This document shows positions 4,401-6,713 of a stretch of 6,713 nt of DNA, piece after piece (the first letter of the stretch is position 1; every line of letters begins with the position of its first letter). A model generated the notes under the pieces. That model had not been told where the DNA came from and ran no database searches. It was given only the letters and a program-made list of their open reading frames with translations. The position numbers and the translations under genes were made by a program. Where the stretch lies: positions 1 to 6,713 of the forward strand of contig CALCSH010000038.1 in NCBI GenBank assembly GCA_937893815.1. Direction: 5' to 3'. This DNA comes from an uncultured Anaerolineae bacterium (GTDB taxonomy: Bacteria > Chloroflexota > Anaerolineae > Anaerolineales > UBA11858).

Positions 4401-6713
4401 GTAGCTGGCAATGTCACTCTGACTGATGATGGGGCGCTGAGTGTTTACGCCGAAACCATCAACGTGCAAAGTGGTGTGGTCATCTCCAGTGCTGCGGGGA
4501 ATGTAGAACTCGTTGCGGTTGCCCAAGATGAGACCTCGGTTACCGATGCAGGTAATCTTGAGAACAGAGTTGCCCAGGTTGTTGTTGAAGGCAAGATTGA
4601 GACAACCGCCAATATTATCCTTCAGGCACAAGTTGTTCGCGATATCCATATTGTAGACATTTTAGGCGTTGATATGGCATCTGTCTCCGATGCCAGCGTC
4701 GCCGTGCGCAATGGGGCTGAATTGATTGCGGACGTACTCCTGATTAGCGCTACGACCCAGGGTACGGTTATTTCTGAATCGCTGGGTTGGGCAGTTACGA
4801 ATACGTTTACTGAGAACGCTGATGCCTATATCAATGGCGGGAGTGTTATAAATGTTGCTAGTTTGAGTTTGAGCGCGACCAGTGCGACAGAATATACAGC
4901 TACGGGTAGAGATGCTTCCAATCGTATAACTGGTGATCCACATGCCTACGTTGATGGAAGCACCATCAATGCTGGGGTGGGCGGTGTCAGCATCATCGGG
5001 CGCGATATCGCCAAACTAACCGCAATTTCGCCCGAGTTCGAAATTGATCTGGGTGTGGATCTGCCAGTTTCTATTTCGTGGTCCGCAGCGCGAAATTATT
5101 TGGACCGCAATACTGAAGCCTATATTAGTAATTCACAGGTAACTGTTACCGTTGATGGTGGTGTACAGGTGAAAGCTGAACGCGATATGCAGGTCAGTGC
5201 GATGGCAGGCCCCACATCATTAGTTACCAGTACCCCACTGCCAGCCGATTATTCTTTCAGCATTGGTGGCACCTACGCATCTAACACTTTGCTTGGTGAT
5301 GTGATTGCCTATATTGATAGCAGCAGTGTTCAAACTAATGCGTTGGGTGGAGTTTTGGTTGAAGCCCGCGATACTTCAGCGGTAGATTCCCATGCTGGAC
5401 TCAGTCAAAAAACCGACCTTGGCGACTTCAGCATTGACGAAGGAACCGTGACTTTGGGTGTTTCACTGGCCTTTAATGCCTTGGGTTGGGATCCGGGTAA
5501 TTTTCTGTTTGCCGCTATTGACGCTTTATTGGGAACTCAAATTGGAACCGAACAATCCCTTGATACCCTGGCCTATATACAGGATTCCACAATCCACGTT
5601 TTGGGCCTTGGAAGCTTGATAGTAACGGCTCTCTCATCTGCGCAGTTGAATGCCACCGTAAGCAATACCGCTGAGTCAATCGCTTCTGGACTGTATGCTG
5701 CCACCGGGATGAGTGTTGGCGGCATTGTAGCCAGCAACATGGTCAGCAGCACAACCAGCGCATTTATACGGGATACAAGTGAAGTAGATGGCGTGGTGAC
5801 CGATGTGAATGCCGGGGGAGACGTCACCGTATCTGCCCAGGATAATTCTGGAATTCATGCCAATGTCAAGATTGCTTTGACCTCGCTGACTACCAACGAT
5901 GGCAGCGCTGCCGTGTTAGATGAGGCTATCAGCGCATTGCTGCCTGTCGATTTCACCACCGCAGACGGTTTGCAGGAGATTGATTTTGGCGAAAAGATAC
6001 GTTTGGCCGATGATTACATTGGTGGCGGGAATCCCAATGGTTTATACACTTATATGGGCACTACTGCTACATTGGATTTGGGCGCGGTTGATTACAGCAA
6101 CTTGGATTATTGGAAAAAATACTACGCGACGCAGTTAATCCCCCAGGGGGTCAATATCTCCGAATCAGACTCAATCGCTGTTGGTGGCTTGGTATCACGC
6201 AACGATGTGCGCAGCACGGTTGAAAGCGCGGTGATTGGCTCCACCATCGTGGCAGCGGCGACAAGTGTCTACGCAGACAACACCTCGGTAATCCGCTCGT
6301 GGGTAGATAGCGTGGTCGAGACTTCGGGCAGCAGTGCCTTTGGCGAGGGCGTCTCGCTGGCAGTCAATGGAATAATTGCCACTAACATGATGTTGGGTAG
6401 CGCCAGTGCCTACATCCAAGACAGCACCATTACCACAACCGGCGACTTGCGCGTTGTCGCCGAAAACAGCGCCCTGATTGACGCTAAGGTAGAAGGCATT
6501 ACTACCAGTGGCGATATGGCCGTGGGTGCAACGATGGCCTTCAACACTATCGGATTTGCCGCCGAGAATATTCCATTTCAGGTGATTGATGCCCTGATTG
6601 GCACGGATATTGGTGGCGAAGCTCCCGCCGCAGTCAAGGCGTATATTGAAAACAGCATCATCAATGTGGGCGGCGACTTACTGGTCGAGGCACTGGGCCA
6701 GGCCAAAATGCTG
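1305..6713 (+). CDS. Giant secreted beta-solenoid surface protein (adhesin-like), 3' partial
   Basis: An uninterrupted frame of 1803 codons starts at ATG 1305 and runs off the right edge. No other ATG, GTG or TTG lies between the in-frame TAA at 1233-1235 and 1305, so the start is secure, although no clear Shine-Dalgarno precedes it. Translational coupling to the receiver gene, which ends 17 bases upstream, may help. Architecture by residue: signal peptide 1-44; acidic linker 45-142; Pro-rich linker 143-188; cap module 218-262; beta-helix coils 283-376; RTX-like/VENL module 377-447; filamentous-haemagglutinin-like beta repeats about 448-800; second cap 825-869; second RTX-like/VENI module 928-1002; Gly/Asp turns to 1030; an AYI-x-x-S repeat array from about 1156 to the edge. 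Composition is rich in Gly, Ala, Val, Thr, Asp and Ile with alternating hydrophobic strands, as in parallel beta-solenoids. It is exported by Sec and probably extends from the cell as an adhesin or fibre; no catalytic residues are recognisable. The C-terminus, and so the anchor, is unseen. Codon use looks even throughout and gives no sign of a frameshift. Confidence 0.88.
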   Translation, partial: MLNRTANFADSPRHVSRKSFLLRFSVWVVLVFVLALSWTSVVYADENDPEAPAATQISQQEDAVGTVANAEIGADAEAISEVDVASDGESNPEDVTPELVDEVSAPVADEVSATICETIIVVEDESECDESDPCMELAKEEEPVVEVVLPVPTPKDDPRSEETEPTLSESEPTLQPSIPSPQPVIPDPYFFVDGAKHSFLPSGGNCQGGANCVVSSTPIQDALNAVTGGLAPDGATIYIEGGEFGEFVQLNNFTGELTLQGGANGSATVLTGGVGLSNLNGNVQLRGLDFEAGVSAINTTGLTIAESDFSAGLVVLNSKAVTLQDCHHNAGVVISGSSHVDVRDGTFNAGVIVSGSQDVSLTNTQVNAALVVVASDVKVTGSEADDQVEAELEDDASTLAVSGGGGNDTLKVKLNIVQAALTEQKVTAGSSVVQYDNSVENLEVVASDAEVEIVEDVVLLGKLAIEAKAIQINRNLGAEQITLSATTELTQAAATQVAAAQHIAYTAETIRIAGEIRSDNIELSAEDGITLEAGAVVVAGSSLFINADTDGDGIGIFAQAPGAVIEAQLGNVNMIAADVQIEDDVNAPMGDVVLQASTLDAIILLGDSGTGFELSNAELAQLHPGGSLAIGDAAHTGPVLIGQLEIETAGFDLNIFGGEISLGEISLAFGMVLNLIALGGIFDRNGKGRNLTLPGGSVFMQAQTVGTADDSIETAVDMLSVQVGVVGGAFLSDLNHSDPPAGLGVYIMNEGDLTLGGAGLAADGEIFVSTSGKIDVVALVVASGLVKLTAFVLDIQTDIQGASVVLNEVPDPHLTSGNTLYTYLTIQEAINAVAGGLIPDDGTIYVEGGVFAEAINLIGIDTNLTLAGGDGGGISTLSGAITISNAGVATPRTLTLRNFTIDNSLTAIGSTTGLNLVLDDINLQVVAINISGSAFADSVVMDLSASAGAVITFDGLGGTDNLTINDSSGGGLTVNLTSTTAIVTGGAWKAGYTNVENIQFNSGAGDDFFLLNNYTAPGSLTIGGGAGQDTVTVAGNVTLTDDGALSVYAETINVQSGVVISSAAGNVELVAVAQDETSVTDAGNLENRVAQVVVEGKIETTANIILQAQVVRDIHIVDILGVDMASVSDASVAVRNGAELIADVLLISATTQGTVISESLGWAVTNTFTENADAYINGGSVINVASLSLSATSATEYTATGRDASNRITGDPHAYVDGSTINAGVGGVSIIGRDIAKLTAISPEFEIDLGVDLPVSISWSAARNYLDRNTEAYISNSQVTVTVDGGVQVKAERDMQVSAMAGPTSLVTSTPLPADYSFSIGGTYASNTLLGDVIAYIDSSSVQTNALGGVLVEARDTSAVDSHAGLSQKTDLGDFSIDEGTVTLGVSLAFNALGWDPGNFLFAAIDALLGTQIGTEQSLDTLAYIQDSTIHVLGLGSLIVTALSSAQLNATVSNTAESIASGLYAATGMSVGGIVASNMVSSTTSAFIRDTSEVDGVVTDVNAGGDVTVSAQDNSGIHANVKIALTSLTTNDGSAAVLDEAISALLPVDFTTADGLQEIDFGEKIRLADDYIGGGNPNGLYTYMGTTATLDLGAVDYSNLDYWKKYYATQLIPQGVNISESDSIAVGGLVSRNDVRSTVESAVIGSTIVAAATSVYADNTSVIRSWVDSVVETSGSSAFGEGVSLAVNGIIATNMMLGSASAYIQDSTITTTGDLRVVAENSALIDAKVEGITTSGDMAVGATMAFNTIGFAAENIPFQVIDALIGTDIGGEAPAAVKAYIENSIINVGGDLLVEALGQAKML
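1437..1868 (+). other. Acidic then Pro-rich linker (residues 45-188)
   Basis: Residues 45-142 are dominated by Glu, Asp, Ala and Val, and include an eight-residue near repeat, DEVSAPVA then DEVSATIC, from 24-base direct repeats beginning at 1605 and 1629. Residues 143-188 are rich in Pro, Ser and Glu with EPTL twice. Cys116, Cys128 and Cys134 lie in the acidic part. It probably acts as a disordered, charged stalk between the membrane or envelope and the solenoid; this role is inferred from composition. Confidence 0.6.
1956..2090 (+). repeat. Cap module copy 1 (residues 218-262)
   Basis: A 45-residue segment running from PIQDALNAVTGG through ATIYIEGGEF to LTLQGG. It matches the segment at 3777-3911 without gaps at 25 of 45 residues. 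The pattern I-Q-D/E-A-h-N-A-V then h-Y-h-E-G-G-x-F resembles the start of pectin-lyase-like right-handed beta-helices, where an amphipathic helix caps the solenoid. Two Cys (206 and 212) just before it could form a disulphide. Confidence 0.75.
2151..2432 (+). repeat. Parallel beta-helix coils of 19 residues (residues 283-376)
   Basis: Four consecutive coils start at residues 283, 302, 321 and 340, exactly 57 bases apart, followed by an 18-residue coil at 359. The pattern is h-x-h, a variable turn, then F/N-x-A-G-V/L-x-V and a polar turn, for example LTIAESDFSAGLVV, VTLQDCHHNAGVVI and VDVRDGTFNAGVIV. The stacked A-G-V and hydrophobic positions are those of a right-handed parallel beta-helix. 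DNA identity between coils is low, so the repeat is old and kept by structure. Confidence 0.8.
2433..2645 (+). repeat. RTX-like/VENL module copy 1 (residues 377-447)
   Basis: This 71-residue module begins VKVTGSEADDQV, passes through SGGGGNDTLKVK (Gly403-Gly406, Asp408), and ends SVENLEVVAS. It aligns with residues 928-1002, sharing GS-x3-D-x-V, G-x-GG-x-D-x-L-x-h, an h-VT-x-G stretch and VEN-h. The Gly/Asp turn resembles the nonapeptide of haemolysin-type calcium-binding repeats, but it occurs singly rather than in tandem, so calcium binding is only possible. Confidence 0.6.
2646..3710 (+). other. Filamentous-haemagglutinin-like beta-repeat region (residues about 448-802)
   Basis: Short alternating strands separated by Gly/Asn/Asp turns, such as KLAIEAKAIQIN, DNIELSAEDGITLEAGA, GDVVLQAS and GDLTLGGAGL, match the haemagglutinin-type beta-helix. 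Residues 548-553 (DTDGDG) resemble a calcium-binding Asp loop. At 3138-3242 (residues 612-646) the sequence FELSNAELAQL then GSLAIGD matches a motif I know from large bacterial beta-strand-repeat proteins (usually L-S-D-A-E-L-D-R-I followed by G-T-L-x-I-G). The boundaries are approximate. Confidence 0.6.
3777..3911 (+). repeat. Cap module copy 2 (residues 825-869)
   Basis: TIQEAINAVAGGLIPDDGTI and YVEGGVFAEAIN, ending LTLAGG, is the same length as copy 1 with 25 of 45 identical residues. It marks the start of a second solenoid unit inside the same protein. The preceding NTLYTYL probably belongs to the same fold. Confidence 0.75.
4086..4310 (+). repeat. RTX-like/VENI module copy 2 (residues 928-1002)
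   Basis: INISGSAFADSV, then FDGLGGTDNLTI (953-964), an IVTGG stretch and TNVENIQFNS give a 75-residue counterpart of residues 377-447. Its place after the second cap repeats the order seen in the first unit. Confidence 0.6.
4311..4403 (+). repeat. Gly/Asp-rich RTX-like turns (residues 1003-1033)
   Basis: GAGDDFFLLNN (from 1003) and GGGAGQDTVTV (from 1023) are two turns of the G-G-x-G-x-D-x-h type separated by a strand pair, 20 residues apart. Together with the turns at 403 and 955 they give the protein four such sites, which could bind calcium after secretion; this is inferred from motif resemblance. Confidence 0.5.
5466..5645 (+). repeat. Long unit A of a duplicated segment (residues 1388-1447)
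   Basis: LAFNALGWDPGN, then AAIDALLGTQIG, then LAYIQDSTIH and VTALSSAQ make a 60-residue extended AYI unit. Compared with 6534-6707, 18 of the first 40 aligned residues are identical with no gaps, a closer match than between other units of the array. Confidence 0.6.
5988..6113 (+). other. Insert between AYI units (residues 1562-1603)
   Basis: GEKIRLADDYIGGGNPNG, then LYTYMGTTATLDLG and a Tyr/Asp-rich end at Trp1603 break the strand-turn rhythm and account for the 156-residue gap in the array. I recognise a similar block (R-h-x-x-x-Y-x-G-G-G, then h-Y-x-h-h-G, then T-L-D-L) in other giant bacterial repeat proteins. Its function is unknown; it may be a small subdomain projecting from the solenoid. 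Confidence 0.45.
6534..6707 (+). repeat. Long unit B of a duplicated segment (residues 1744-1801)
   Basis: MAFNTIGFAAEN, then QVIDALIGTDIG, then KAYIENSIIN and VEALGQAK form the partner of 5466-5645, two residues shorter near the Gly turn. It ends two codons before the edge, so the downstream boundary cannot be judged. Confidence 0.6.

Larger units (their letters stand above)
4770..6713 (+). repeat. AYI-x-x-S repeat array (residues about 1156 to the edge)
   Basis: Each unit has a hydrophobic strand ending in an Asn-containing turn, then A-Y/F/V-I/V-x-x-S/G, a second strand, a Gly-Gly turn and h-x-V-x-A. The Ala of the A-Y-I core falls at residues 1174, 1214, 1272, 1335, 1423, 1486, 1642, 1702 and 1779. 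Examples are DAYINGGSVI, EAYISNSQVT, IAYIDSSSVQ, LAYIQDSTIH, SAYIQDSTIT and KAYIENSIIN. The unit at 1642 (SAVIGSTI) is divergent. Spacing is 40-90 residues apart from the 156-residue gap at the insert. The array continues past the edge, so the full protein is likely much longer. Such units are known from giant bacterial beta-strand-repeat proteins. Confidence 0.7.

Noticed and set aside
5920..6138. + strand frame of 72 codons inside the giant gene
   Set aside because: It is out of frame with a much longer well-supported frame, has no Shine-Dalgarno, and shows no recognisable motif.
1..6713. tRNA, rRNA, CRISPR array, insertion sequence or riboswitch
   Set aside because: I found no cloverleaf, no spaced identical DNA repeats, no terminal inverted repeats with a transposase, and no known leader motif. 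The repeats in the giant gene are diverged protein-level repeats.

Overview
The window looks like a bacterial chromosomal segment of moderate GC content with a low-GC intergenic patch. All convincing genes are on the + strand. It holds a broken universal-stress-protein (UspA) gene, a small receiver-only response regulator, and the first 1803 codons of a giant secreted beta-solenoid protein that runs off the right edge. I cannot fix the taxon. A tandem-UspA-like gene, a NarL-type receiver and a giant Sec-exported beta-strand-repeat protein together would suit Chloroflexota (Anaerolineae-like). Other lineages with giant surface proteins, such as Planctomycetota, Omnitrophota or Cyanobacteria, remain possible. 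This placement is a weak inference.

Layout. Positions 1-89 are the tail of an unresolved upstream region, ending in a strong Shine-Dalgarno for the next gene. Positions 90-691 are the UspA-like relic: an in-frame TAA at 270-272 cuts the first Usp domain, and a probable frameshift at a six-C run (600-605) cuts what may be a second domain. Positions 692-837 are an AT-rich intergenic region with two AAACGTTT palindromes, one inside a perfect 8+3+8 inverted repeat, plus a weak promoter candidate. Positions 838-1287 encode the receiver, which keeps the phospho-acceptor Asp but has lost other pocket residues. Seventeen bases later, at 1305, the giant gene starts. It has a 44-residue signal peptide, an acidic then Pro-rich linker, and a mosaic of beta-helix modules.

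The giant protein is the main interest. Its visible part holds two copies of a three-part arrangement: a 45-residue cap module, a beta-helix stretch, and a 71-75-residue module with RTX-like Gly/Asp turns ending in VENL/VENI. The first helix includes four consecutive coils of exactly 19 residues. A filamentous-haemagglutinin-like region lies between the two copies. From about residue 1156 onward it becomes an irregular array of about nine AYI-x-x-S units spaced 40-90 residues apart. This array includes a 60-residue duplicated unit and a solvent-loop-like insert.

Working model (inference): the receiver and the giant protein are co-transcribed from the intergenic region, under a repressor that binds the AAACGTTT sites, and the product is a long extracellular adhesin or surface fibre. 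The C-terminus, which would show how it is anchored or exported across an outer membrane, lies outside the window.
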